Below, piece after piece: positions 41,583 through 49,865 of a stretch of 64,000 nt of DNA (within the stretch, counting starts at the first letter, position 1; the number at the start of each line of letters is the position of its first letter). Source of the stretch: Streptomyces sp. CB01201 (GTDB lineage Bacteria > Actinomycetota > Actinomycetes > Streptomycetales > Streptomycetaceae); NCBI RefSeq assembly GCF_002803085.1, contig NZ_NNBJ01000013.1, positions 205,074-269,073 of the forward strand. Reading direction: 5' to 3'. The notes beneath the pieces are model-generated. The model made no database searches, was not told the origin of the DNA, and saw only the letters and a list, made by a program, of their open reading frames with translations. The position numbers and the translations under genes were made by a program.

Positions 41583-42725
41583 GTGAAGCTTCAGCGCAAG
41601 AACCGGCTCCGCGCCACCGCCCTCGGCGTCATCGCCGTGTCCAGCGCCCTGGCCCTCACGGCGTGCGGCAGCGACAACAACAGCGGCGGCGGGAGCACGG
41701 GCGGCAGCGGTGACAAGACCACCGGGGCGGCCTCCAGCGTGAAGTGCGACGGCGCCAAGGGCCAGCTCCTGGCATCCGGCTCGTCCGCCCAGAAGAACGC
41801 CATGGACCTGTGGGTCAAGAACTACATGGCCGCCTGCAAGGACGCCCAGGTCAACTACAAGTCCTCCTCCTCCGGTGACGGCATCGTCGCGTTCACCCAG
41901 GGCACGGTCGGCTTCGCCGGCTCCGACTCGCCGCTCAACCCGCAGCAGGTCGAGGACTCGAAGAAGGTCTGCTCCGGCGGCCAGGGCATCAACCTCCCGA
42001 TGGTCGGCGGCCCGATCGCGGTCGGCTTCCACGTCGAGGGCGTCGACAGCCTGGTGCTGGACGCCTCCACGATCGCCAAGATCTTCAACGGCAAGATCAC
42101 CAAGTGGAACGACGAGGCGATCACCAAGCTCAACCCGAGCGCCAAGCTTCCCGACCTCGCGATCCAGGCCTTCCACCGCTCCACGGACTCGGGCACCACC
42201 GAGAACCTCACCAAGTACCTCTCCGCGACCGCCAAGACCGACTGGCCCTACCCGCCGGCCAAGAAGTGGGCCGCCTCCGGCGGTCAGGCCGCCTCCGGCT
42301 CGGGCGACGTCGCCGCCCAGGTCAAGCAGGTCAACGGCGCGATCGGCTACTTCGAGCTCTCCTACGCCGCCTCGCAGTCCATCAAGACGGTCGACATCAA
42401 CACCGGCGCCTCCGCCCCGGTCAAGGCGACCGCCGAGAACGCCTCCAAGGCCATCGCCGCCGCGAAGATCGCGGGCACCGGCAAGGACCTGGCCCTGAAG
42501 CTCGACTACACGACCAAGGCCGACGGCGCCTACCCGCTGGTCCTCGTCACGTACGAGGTCGCCTGCGACAAGGGCAACAAGCCGGCGACGCTGGGCGCGG
42601 TCAAGTCCTTCCTGGCCTACACCGCCAGCGCGGACGGCCAGAAGCTGCTCTCCGACGCCAGCTACGCCCCGATCCCGGCCGAGATCAACGCCAAGGTTCT
42701 TGAGACGGTCAACTCCCTCTCGTAG
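41583..42725 (+). CDS. pstS: phosphate-binding lipoprotein PstS
   Basis: 380 residues from a GTG at 41583. Lipoprotein signal with lipobox LTAC (Cys28), a Gly/Ser linker, then the phosphate-binding Venus-flytrap domain: LLASGSSAQKNAMDLWVKNY, YKSSSSGDGIVAFTQGTVGFAGSDSPLNP (phosphate ligands), IAKIFNGKITKWNDEAI, FHRSTDSGTTENLTKYL. High-affinity extracellular capture of phosphate for the PstCAB transporter. First gene of the PhoP-controlled pst operon and usually the most strongly expressed. Confidence 0.97.
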   Translation: MKLQRKNRLRATALGVIAVSSALALTACGSDNNSGGGSTGGSGDKTTGAASSVKCDGAKGQLLASGSSAQKNAMDLWVKNYMAACKDAQVNYKSSSSGDGIVAFTQGTVGFAGSDSPLNPQQVEDSKKVCSGGQGINLPMVGGPIAVGFHVEGVDSLVLDASTIAKIFNGKITKWNDEAITKLNPSAKLPDLAIQAFHRSTDSGTTENLTKYLSATAKTDWPYPPAKKWAASGGQAASGSGDVAAQVKQVNGAIGYFELSYAASQSIKTVDINTGASAPVKATAENASKAIAAAKIAGTGKDLALKLDYTTKADGAYPLVLVTYEVACDKGNKPATLGAVKSFLAYTASADGQKLLSDASYAPIPAEINAKVLETVNSLS

Positions 42726-42737
42726 AACCACAGGTGG

Positions 42738-42797
42738 GCCGCCGGGCCGAAGACCCGGCGGCTCAGGTGGGGCGGGGGCCCCGATCCGGCCCCCGCC
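42738..42797 (+). promoter_or_regulatory. two strong hairpins between pstS and pstC
   Basis: GCCGCCGGG/CCCGGCGGC (42738-42762, 7-base loop) and GGCGGGGGCC/GGCCCCCGCC (42771-42797, 7-base loop), both perfect. They probably cause partial termination or stabilise the upstream message, giving more PstS than membrane subunits. Confidence 0.6.
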
Positions 42798-42862
42798 GCA
42801 CACCATCCGGTGCACCGCCGCCAGGGGACCCACCAGGTCCCCGCCCACAGACCGGAAAGATC

Positions 42863-43861
42863 ATGGCTTCTTCCATAGCAACCGACACACCGCCTCCACC
42901 CGCTCCCGCTTCCGCGCAGCGCCGCAAGCAGTCCACCGGCCGCGCGGGCGACAAGATCTTCCTCGGACTCTCCCGGGGCTCCGGCATCTTCCTGCTGGTC
43001 GTCATGGCGGCCATCGCCATCTTCCTCAGCGTCCGGGCCGGCATCGCCATCTCGAAGGACCAGGGCAACTTCCTGACCACCTTCGACTGGGACCCGGCCG
43101 GCAGCCCGCCGGTGTTCGGCATCGCGGTCCTGCTCTTCGGCACCGTCGTCAGCTCGATCATCGCGATGGTCATCGCGGTTCCGATCGCCGTCGGCATCGC
43201 CCTCTTCATCTCGCACTACGCACCGCGCAAGCTGGCCGCGCCCCTCGCCTACGTCGTCGACCTGCTCGCCGCGGTGCCCTCGATCGTCTACGGCGTCTGG
43301 GGCGCCCTGTTCCTGGTGCCCTACCTCGGCGGGCTCAACGACTGGCTCGACCAGTACATGGGCTGGACGTACGTCTTCGAGAAGACCGAAGTCGGCGTCG
43401 CCCGCTCGATGTTCACCGTCGGCATCCTGCTCGCGATCATGATCCTGCCGATCGTGACCAGCGTCAGCCGCGAGGTCTTCCTCCAGGTCCCGCGCATGAA
43501 CGAGGAGGCCGCCCTGGCCCTCGGCGCGACCCGCTGGGAAGTCATCCGCCTCTCCGTCCTGCCCTTCGGCCGCTCGGGCGTGATCTCCGCCTCGATGCTG
43601 GGCCTGGGCCGCGCGCTCGGCGAGACGATGGCCGTCGCCACGGTCCTGTCCCCGAGCTACGTCCTTTCGCTGCACGTCCTCGACCCGGGCGGCGGCACCT
43701 TCGCGCAGAACATCGCCGCGAAGTTCGACGAGTCCAACCAGCTCGGCCGGGACGCCCTGATCGCCTCGGGCCTGGTCCTCTTCGTGCTGACGCTGCTGGT
43801 CAACGGCGCCGCCCGCATGATCATCGCGCGCCGCAAGGAGTACTCGGGGGCCAACGCGTGA
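42863..43861 (+). CDS. pstC: phosphate ABC transporter permease PstC
   Basis: 332 residues from the ATG at 42863, with GGAAAGA upstream. Six TM segments; the permease EAA loop is MNEEAALALGATRWEVIRLSVLPFGRSGVISASMLGLGRALGET. The N-terminal 40 residues are a Pro/Ala-rich cytoplasmic tail. Forms the membrane channel with PstA and docks PstB. Confidence 0.96.
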   Translation: MASSIATDTPPPPAPASAQRRKQSTGRAGDKIFLGLSRGSGIFLLVVMAAIAIFLSVRAGIAISKDQGNFLTTFDWDPAGSPPVFGIAVLLFGTVVSSIIAMVIAVPIAVGIALFISHYAPRKLAAPLAYVVDLLAAVPSIVYGVWGALFLVPYLGGLNDWLDQYMGWTYVFEKTEVGVARSMFTVGILLAIMILPIVTSVSREVFLQVPRMNEEAALALGATRWEVIRLSVLPFGRSGVISASMLGLGRALGETMAVATVLSPSYVLSLHVLDPGGGTFAQNIAAKFDESNQLGRDALIASGLVLFVLTLLVNGAARMIIARRKEYSGANA

Positions 43862-43961
43862 GCCCCGCCGAGCCGCGAGGCCGATGCCTCGCCGAGCCGC
43901 GAGCCCGGTGTTCCGCCCAGCCCCGAGTCCTCCGTCCCGCAGCCCCCGAAGGGAGCCCCGC

Positions 43962-45038
43962 ATGAGCCACGTAGCCGTATCCGACGCCCGGCCGGCCGCC
44001 CCGGCCCCCCACAAGGGCAGCCTCAGCGCACGCTCGCTTCCGCGCTGGGCGGGAGCCGGCTTCGCGGTCGTCTCCATCGCGCTCGCGGTCGGCATCGGCC
44101 TCGTCTTCGGCCTGCAGAGCAAGGTCCAGTGGGGCCTGATCGCGGCGCTGCTCTTCATCCTCGTCTCGTACGCGGTCACCACGGCCGTCGAGAACAAGCG
44201 GCAGGCCAAGGACCGGGTGGCGACCTCCCTGGTCTGGGTCTGCTTCATCCTCGCCGTGATCCCGCTGGCCTCCCTGCTGTGGACGACGATCAGCCGCGGC
44301 ACCAAGGTCCTCAACGGGTACTTCCTGTCCCACTCGATGGCCGGCGTCCCCGGCTTCGAGACCGGCGGCGGCGTCTACCACGCGCTGATCGGCACCCTGG
44401 AACAGGTCGGCCTCGCCACCCTGATCTCGGCCCCGCTCGGCCTGCTCGCCGCGGTCTACCTGGTGGAGTACGGCAAGGGCGCGCTCGCCAAGGCCGTGAC
44501 CTTCTTCGTGGACGTCATGACGGGCATCCCGTCCATCGTGGCCGGCCTGTTCATCCTGACCCTGATGCTGATGTTCGACCTCGGCCCCTCGGGCTTCATG
44601 GGCTCGCTCGCCCTCGCGATCCTGATGCTGCCGGTCGTGGTCCGCTCCACCGAGGAGATGCTCAAGCTCGTACCGAACGAGCTGCGCGAGGCCGCCCTTG
44701 CCCTCGGCGTACCGAAGTGGCGCATGATCCTGAAGGTGGTCCTGCCGACCGCGATCGGCGGCATCACCACCGGCGTCATGCTCGCGATCGCCCGCATCGC
44801 CGGTGAGACCGCCCCGATCATGCTCCTGGTCTTCGGCAACCAGCTGATCAACACCAACCCGTTCCAGGGTGCTCAGTCCTCGCTCCCCTTCTACATCTGG
44901 GAGCAGTACCGGGTCGGCAGTGACGCGGCGTACGACCGCGCCTGGGCCGCCGCCCTGGTCCTGATCGCCTTCGTCATGATCCTCAATCTGGTGGCTCGCG
45001 GCATCGCCCGCTGGAAGGCCCCCAAGACCGGTCGCTGA
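43962..45038 (+). CDS. pstA: phosphate ABC transporter permease PstA
   Basis: 358 residues from the ATG at 43962 (GAAGGGAG upstream). Longer than E. coli PstA because two extra N-terminal TMs (about 30-75) precede the six-TM permease core. EAA loop VPNELREAALALGVPKWRMILKVVLPTAIGGITTGVMLAIARIAGETAPI. The 100-base gap after pstC holds degenerate GAGCCGCGAG repeats. Confidence 0.96.
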   Translation: MSHVAVSDARPAAPAPHKGSLSARSLPRWAGAGFAVVSIALAVGIGLVFGLQSKVQWGLIAALLFILVSYAVTTAVENKRQAKDRVATSLVWVCFILAVIPLASLLWTTISRGTKVLNGYFLSHSMAGVPGFETGGGVYHALIGTLEQVGLATLISAPLGLLAAVYLVEYGKGALAKAVTFFVDVMTGIPSIVAGLFILTLMLMFDLGPSGFMGSLALAILMLPVVVRSTEEMLKLVPNELREAALALGVPKWRMILKVVLPTAIGGITTGVMLAIARIAGETAPIMLLVFGNQLINTNPFQGAQSSLPFYIWEQYRVGSDAAYDRAWAAALVLIAFVMILNLVARGIARWKAPKTGR

Positions 45039-45090
45039 CGCGGCCACACCAGCGACCGATCCCGTACGCCCCGAAAGAAGCAGTGATCCC

Positions 45091-45867
45091 ATGGCCAAGC
45101 GAATCGACGTATCGGGCCTCTCCGCCTATTACGGCGCCCACAAGGCGATCGACGACATCTCCATGACCGTGGAGCCGCGCTCCGTGACGGCCTTCATCGG
45201 CCCGTCCGGCTGCGGCAAGTCCACGTTCCTGCGCACCCTGAACCGCATGCACGAGGTGACCCCCGGCGGGCGCGTCGAGGGCAAGGTCCTCCTGGACGAC
45301 GAGAACCTGTACGGCTCCGCGGTCGACCCGGTGGCCGTGCGCCGCACGGTCGGCATGGTCTTCCAGCGCCCCAACCCGTTCCCGACGATGTCGATCTTCG
45401 ACAACGTGGCGGCGGGGCTGCGTCTGAACGGCAAGTTCAAGAAGAGCGAGCTGGCGGACGTCGTCGAGAAGTCCCTCAAGGGCGCGAACCTCTGGAACGA
45501 GGTCAAGGACCGCCTCAACAAGCCGGGTTCGGGCCTGTCGGGCGGGCAGCAGCAGCGGCTGTGCATCGCGCGGGCGATCGCGGTGGAGCCGGACGTGCTG
45601 CTCATGGACGAGCCCTGCTCGGCGCTCGACCCGATCTCCACGCTCGCGATCGAGGATCTGATCGGGGAGCTGAAGGAGCGCTTCACGATCGTGATCGTGA
45701 CGCACAACATGCAGCAGGCCGCGCGTGTCTCCGACCGTACGGCCTTCTTCAACCTCTCGGCGGTCGGGCAGCCCGGCAAGCTGATCGAGATCGACGAGAC
45801 CGAGCGGATCTTCTCCAACCCCTCCGTGCAGGCCACGGAGGACTACATCTCGGGTCGCTTCGGCTAG
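45091..45867 (+). CDS. pstB: phosphate ABC transporter ATPase PstB
   Basis: 258 residues. Walker A GPSGCGKST, Q loop VFQRPNPFPTMSIFDNV, signature LSGGQQQRLCIARAIAVEP, Walker B VLLMDEPCSALDP and the switch His in VTHNMQQAARVSD. Standard PstB length. Closes the operon; a 12-bp stem terminator lies 60 bases after the stop. No phoU gene follows, as is usual in Streptomyces, where phoU is next to phoRP elsewhere. Confidence 0.97.
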   Translation: MAKRIDVSGLSAYYGAHKAIDDISMTVEPRSVTAFIGPSGCGKSTFLRTLNRMHEVTPGGRVEGKVLLDDENLYGSAVDPVAVRRTVGMVFQRPNPFPTMSIFDNVAAGLRLNGKFKKSELADVVEKSLKGANLWNEVKDRLNKPGSGLSGGQQQRLCIARAIAVEPDVLLMDEPCSALDPISTLAIEDLIGELKERFTIVIVTHNMQQAARVSDRTAFFNLSAVGQPGKLIEIDETERIFSNPSVQATEDYISGRFG

Positions 45868-45926
45868 GCCGCGGCCCGTCCCCGACCGTCTGCGGTGCTG
45901 CATGGCGGTGCCACCGCCAGACGAAC

Positions 45927-45957
45927 GGCCCGCCTCCCGAACCCCGGGAGGCGGGCC
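45927..45957 (+). terminator. terminator of the pst operon
   Basis: Perfect 12-bp stem GGCCCGCCTCCC/GGGAGGCGGGCC with a 7-base loop, followed by TCTTCC. Confidence 0.85.
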
Positions 45958-45959
45958 TC

Positions 45960-46787
45960 TTCCCTACCCGGGGCCCCTGGGGCTCCGCCCCAGACCCCGG
46001 GCAGCTTGCCCGCCGCCCGCCCGTGCGGCGGGTTGGATCAGCTGAGCCCTGGGGCTGTGCCCCAGACCCCCTTGAGGGGCTGCGCCCCTCGGACCCCCGC
46101 AGGGGGCTCCGCCCCCTGCACCCCCGTCGCGCCTGAACGGCGCTCGTCCTCAAACGCCGGACGGGCTGGGGATGCCAATGTCGGCCCGCACGGATCAGCA
46201 GGCCGGGCTGAAGCGCCCGATGCGGGCCAGCACCGAGGTCTTTAGGGGCGCGGGGAACTGCGCGAGAAGCGACCACGGTCCGCGGACGAAAACGGGGTTG
46301 GGGGCGCGAGGAACTGCGCGAGAAGCGACCACGGCCCGCGGACGAAAACGGATTTTGGGGGCGCGGGGAACTGCGCGAACGCCACGCACGACGCGAAGAC
46401 GGCAGACCTCCAGGGGCGCGGGGAACTGCGCGACCAGCCACCCACCACCGACAGGCAAAACGAGGTCAGGGGCGCGGGGAACTGCGCAACCAGCCCCCAC
46501 AATCCGCACCCGAACAAGCAGGGTGCCCACGCCGCAGCCCCCGCAGAACCTCACCTCCGCCTCCCACCCCCGGAGGGTTGCGGGAAGGGGCGGGGAGGGG
46601 CAAAAACACCGTGCCCCTGGGCAGCACCCCAGGACCTCAGCGCCACCAGCACCACCACCACCCGCAGCACCCGCACCCGCACCAACGCCAAAACCCCGCC
46701 CCCGGCGGAGCCGGAACGCGGGGTCACCCCCAGGGCAGAGCCAAAAAGGCGGGGCCGGCCGGGGAAGGGGCGGAGCCAAAGGCGGGG
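45960..46787. repeat. largest composite repeat block, convergent gap
   Basis: Third copy of the family between pstB and pit. GGGGCTCCGCCCC at about 45979, GGGGCTGTGCCCC and GGGGCTGCGCCCC at about 46050-46090, tail CCTCAAACGCCGGACGGG at 46148, GATGCGGGCCAGCACCGAGG at about 46218, then five ~55-57-base units around GGGGCGCGGGGAACTGCG (about 46246, 46303, 46358, 46413, 46469), then CCACCCCCGGAGGGTTGCGG (about 46564). The last 200 bases are CCACCAGCACC-type low complexity. Confidence 0.85.
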
Positions 46788-47786
46788 CTAGCTGAAGAAG
46801 ACGTGGACCAGCAGATAGCTCAGCGCAGCGACCAGCGCCGCCGCGGGCATCGTGATGAACCACCCCAGAATGATGTTCTTCGCGACCCCCCACCGCACCG
46901 CGTTGACCCGCTTCGTCGCCCCCACACCCATGATCGCCGAGGTGATCACATGCGTCGTGGAGATCGGCGCCTGGAACAGGAACGACGACCCGAACATGAT
47001 CGACGCGCCCGTCGCCTCCGCGGCGAACCCCTGCGGCGGGTCGAGCTCAATGATCTTCCGCCCCAGCGTCCGCATGATCCGCCAGCCACCCGCGTACGTA
47101 CCGAGCGACAGCATCGCCGCGCACGCGATCTTGACCCAGATCGGGATCTCCGAGCCGGCGTCCTGCACATCGGCGATGACCAGCGCCATCATCACGATGC
47201 CCATGGTCTTCTGCGCGTCCTGGAGGCCGTGGCCCAGCGCCATGCCGGCCGCCGAGACGGTCTGCGCGATGCGGAACCCGCGCTTGGCCTTGTGCGGGTT
47301 CGCCTTGCGGAACATCCACAGGATCGCGCACATCACCAGGTAGCCGACCACCAGGCCGACCACCGGCGAGACGAACATCGGGATGACGATCTTGTCGAGC
47401 ACCCCCGACCAGTACACGGTCGTACCGCCCGCGAGGGCAGCGCCCACCATGCCGCCGAACAGGGCGTGCGAGGAGGAGGACGGCAGCCCGAAATACCAGG
47501 TGACCAGGTTCCAGATGATCGCACCGACCAGCGCCGCGAACAGGATCCCCATGCCCTTGTTGCCTTCGGGCGTGGAGATGAGCCCCTCGCTCACCGTCTT
47601 GGCGACGCCGCTGCCGAGGAAGGCACCGGCGAGGTTCATCACGGCGGCCATCGCTAGCGCGGCCCGGGGGGTCAGCGCCCGCGTCGAGACCGATGTGGCG
47701 ATGGCGTTCGCCGAGTCGTGAAAGCCGTTCGTGTACGTGAATCCGAGCGCGACGCCAATGGTCACGATCAACGCAAAGGTGTCCAT
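46788..47786 (-). CDS. pit: low-affinity inorganic phosphate transporter (Pit)
   Basis: 332 residues from the ATG at 47786. PiT/PHO-4 family: duplicated signature GFHDSANAIATSVSTRALTPRAAL (N-terminal half) and APISTTHVITSAIMGVGA (C-terminal half), ten or so TM helices. Proton- or metal-phosphate symport. It starts 7 bases after the DUF47 gene ends, as in other actinobacteria where the DUF47 protein is needed for Pit function. Location next to pstSCAB groups high- and low-affinity uptake. Confidence 0.94.
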   Translation of the reverse strand: MDTFALIVTIGVALGFTYTNGFHDSANAIATSVSTRALTPRAALAMAAVMNLAGAFLGSGVAKTVSEGLISTPEGNKGMGILFAALVGAIIWNLVTWYFGLPSSSSHALFGGMVGAALAGGTTVYWSGVLDKIVIPMFVSPVVGLVVGYLVMCAILWMFRKANPHKAKRGFRIAQTVSAAGMALGHGLQDAQKTMGIVMMALVIADVQDAGSEIPIWVKIACAAMLSLGTYAGGWRIMRTLGRKIIELDPPQGFAAEATGASIMFGSSFLFQAPISTTHVITSAIMGVGATKRVNAVRWGVAKNIILGWFITMPAAALVAALSYLLVHVFFS

Positions 47787-47793
47787 GACTGGG

Positions 47794-48414
47794 TCAGGAC
47801 TCCTTGACGGCGATGGTCTCCACCGTGTTCGCCACATGCTCGAACGCGTCCGCCGCCTCTTCGAGCACGTCCACGATCTGCTTCAGCTTGAGCACCTCGA
47901 TGGCGTCGTACTTGCCGTTGAAGAGGTGGGCGAGCAGCTTGCGGTGGATCTGGTCGGCCTGGTTCTCCAGACGGTTGACCTCGATCCAGTACTCGGTCAG
48001 ATTGGACATCGTCCGCAGGTTCGGCATCGCCTCGGCGGTCAGCACGGCCGCCCGGTTGAGCACCTCGATCTGCTGCTCGACGCCCTTGGGCAGTTCCTCC
48101 ACGTTGTAGAGGACGACCAGGTCGACGGCCTCCTCCATGAAGTCCATGATGTCGTCGAGGCAGGAGGCGAGGTTGTAGATGTCCTCGCGGTCGAACGGCG
48201 TGATGAAGGAGGAGTTCAGCTGGTGGAAGATCGCGTGGGTGGCATCGTCCCCCGCGTGCTCCGCTGCCCGCATGCGCTCCGCGATCTCGGCCCGGGACGC
48301 GGAATCCGCTCCGAGCAGTTCCATGAGGAGCTTCGAGCCCGTGACGATGTTGTCCGCGGATGCGGAGAACATGTCGTAGAAGCTCGTCTCCCTGGGGGTC
48401 AGACGAAAGCGCAC
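47794..48414 (-). CDS. DUF47 (PhoU-like) Pit accessory protein
   Basis: 206 residues, all helical. The PhoU-like E/DxxxD metal-binding repeats are visible in AAEHAGDDATHAIFHQLNSSFITPFDREDIYNLASCLDDIMDFMEEAVDLV and EVNRLENQADQIHRKLLAHLFNG. Forms a system with the Pit transporter just downstream. The gene is sometimes mislabelled phoU; the true PhoU has a different arrangement. Confidence 0.92.
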   Translation of the reverse strand: MRFRLTPRETSFYDMFSASADNIVTGSKLLMELLGADSASRAEIAERMRAAEHAGDDATHAIFHQLNSSFITPFDREDIYNLASCLDDIMDFMEEAVDLVVLYNVEELPKGVEQQIEVLNRAAVLTAEAMPNLRTMSNLTEYWIEVNRLENQADQIHRKLLAHLFNGKYDAIEVLKLKQIVDVLEEAADAFEHVANTVETIAVKES

Positions 48415-48559
48415 GTGGGGTCCTCGGAGTGCTTGGGATTCGGTCAGGCTGATGCTAGGCGCATCATCCGGCCACGGCTAACCGGCGTTCTTCAGTGTCG
48501 CCCATCAGGCACAGTGATCCGCACGGGCCCCCGCCAGGGATCCGAAAATTCGTTACCAT

Positions 48560-48576
48560 ATACCCATGAGGGGTAT
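48560..48576. promoter_or_regulatory. CsoR operator ATACCC-N5-GGGTAT
   Basis: Perfect dyad (ATACCCATGAGGGGTAT), about 100 bases upstream of csoR, agreeing with the pseudo-palindromic G-tract sites of Streptomyces CsoR. Expected to give copper-relieved autorepression. Confidence 0.8.
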
Positions 48577-48678
48577 CACTCCCCTTGCCCCACAAGGCAG
48601 GCCACCAGGCAGGCCACCAGGCACACGCCAGGCCGCCGGGCACATGGCAGACCACTTGGCAGACAACGGGAGGACGCG

Positions 48679-49023
48679 ATGACGACCACCGAGGCAGCCG
48701 ACCCCCCGGTCGAGACCCCTGTGACCGATCACGACCGCGGCGTGCACGGCTATCACCAGCAGAAGGACGAGCACCTCAAGCGGCTGCGGCGGATCGAGGG
48801 CCAGATCCGCGGCCTCCAGCGCATGGTCGACGAGGACGTCTACTGCATCGACATACTCACCCAGGTCTCCGCGTCCACCAAGGCGTTGCAGTCCTTCGCG
48901 CTCCAGCTCCTGGAGGAGCACCTGCGGCACTGCGTCGCCGACGCGGCGGTCAAGGGGGGCGACGAGATCGACGCGAAGGTGGAGGAGGCCACGAAGGCCA
49001 TCGCCCGCATGATGCGCACCTGA
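48679..49023 (+). CDS. csoR: copper-sensing repressor CsoR
   Basis: 114 residues from the ATG at 48679 (GGGAGGA upstream). DUF156 four-helix protein with Cu(I) ligands Cys56 (VYCIDIL), His81 and Cys85 (EEHLRHC): the C-x24-H-x3-C spacing matches S. lividans CsoR Cys75/His100/Cys104. HLKRLRRIEGQIRGLQRMVDED carries the DNA-binding basic patch. Orthologue SCO4136 sits at the same place (from memory). No copZ/copA is adjacent, so targets other than itself are elsewhere. Confidence 0.93.
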   Translation: MTTTEAADPPVETPVTDHDRGVHGYHQQKDEHLKRLRRIEGQIRGLQRMVDEDVYCIDILTQVSASTKALQSFALQLLEEHLRHCVADAAVKGGDEIDAKVEEATKAIARMMRT

Positions 49024-49512
49024 CACGAGGGGCTGGGCCCCTCGGACCCCCGCAGGGGGCTCCGCCCCCTGCACCCCGCTTCGGGGCTCCGCCCCGGACC
49101 CCGCATCGCGCCTGAACGGCGCTCGTCCTCAAACGCCGGACGGGCTGGGGATGCCTGATGCGGGCCAGCACCGAGGCCTTTAGGGGCGCGGGGAACTGCG
49201 CGAACGGCCCCAACGGTCCGCAGCCGAAAGCGGGTTTCAGGGGCGCGGGGCTGTGTCTTCTATGCGGCTCCGCCGCAGGGGCGCAACCACTCGGCACTGG
49301 GCGCCCCACAGGGGCGCGGGGAACTGCGCGAACAGCCCCAACGGTCCGCAGTCGAAAGCGGGTTTCAGGGGCGCGGGGAACTGCGCGAGCAACCACGCAC
49401 GACCCGCACCCCCCGCACCCCGCACCCCGCACCCCGCACCCACAACAGCGCCTCCACCCCCGAAGGGGCACCCCGCCGCACCGTCCCGCAGGGGCACCCC
49501 CACCAAGGGGGG
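49024..49512. repeat. composite repeat block after csoR, convergent gap
   Basis: Fourth copy of the family. Starts with stem CGAGGGGC-TGG-GCCCCTCG (49026-49044; 49026-49033/49037-49044), a good csoR terminator. Then GGGGCTCCGCCCC twice (about 49058 and 49084), tail CCTCAAACGCCGGACGGG at 49127, GATGCGGGCCAGCACCGAGG at about 49158, units of GGGGCGCGGGGAACTGCG at about 49184, 49313 and 49370, plus a variant at 49241 ending GGGGCTGTGTCTTCTATGCGG. An AC-rich CCCGCACCCCGCA microsatellite follows (49410-49440). Confidence 0.85.
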
Positions 49513-49752
49513 CTACCGGGGCCGGGCCCCGGGTGGCGGTGGGGGCGGGCACGGGCGGCCGACGTTCAGGACCTCGTCGATGAGGTCCGGACTGAGCCGG
49601 TCCCCCTCCGCCGCAGACGCCGCGATCATCAACTCACCGCACAGCTCGATCTCGACGAGGGCCACGTGGTCCTGGACGGTCGCACCCCGAAGCGAAGCCA
49701 CGCTCATCACCTCTTCCTCGACCTCTTCCCGCTCTTCCGCTCTTCCGCTCAT
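49513..49752 (-). CDS. small conserved hypothetical protein (79 residues)
   Basis: ATG at 49752 (SGRAEEREEVEEEV...), with an internal ATG at codon 16 (MSVASLRGATVQDH) as alternative. The body ATVQDHVALVEIELCGELMIAASAAEGDRLSPDLIDEVLNV is a helix-rich, non-repetitive sequence with strong third-position GC, and I recall close copies across Streptomyces. The tail VGRPCPPPPPPGARPR is low complexity and runs into the repeat block. No function known. Confidence 0.72.
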   Translation of the reverse strand: MSGRAEEREEVEEEVMSVASLRGATVQDHVALVEIELCGELMIAASAAEGDRLSPDLIDEVLNVGRPCPPPPPPGARPR

Positions 49753-49865
49753 CCGCCGTCGCCCGCTCGGCTTCCTAGCGTAGGGAGGGGGACACGGACC
49801 GCGCATGGCACGGACGGACCATTTCCGCCACCCCCGGCCCACCTGAGGGGGCCATATCTGGCTGA

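Noticed and set aside
47794..48414. phoU of the pst operon
   Set aside because: Sequence is the DUF47 Pit-partner type and it is coupled with pit, not pst.
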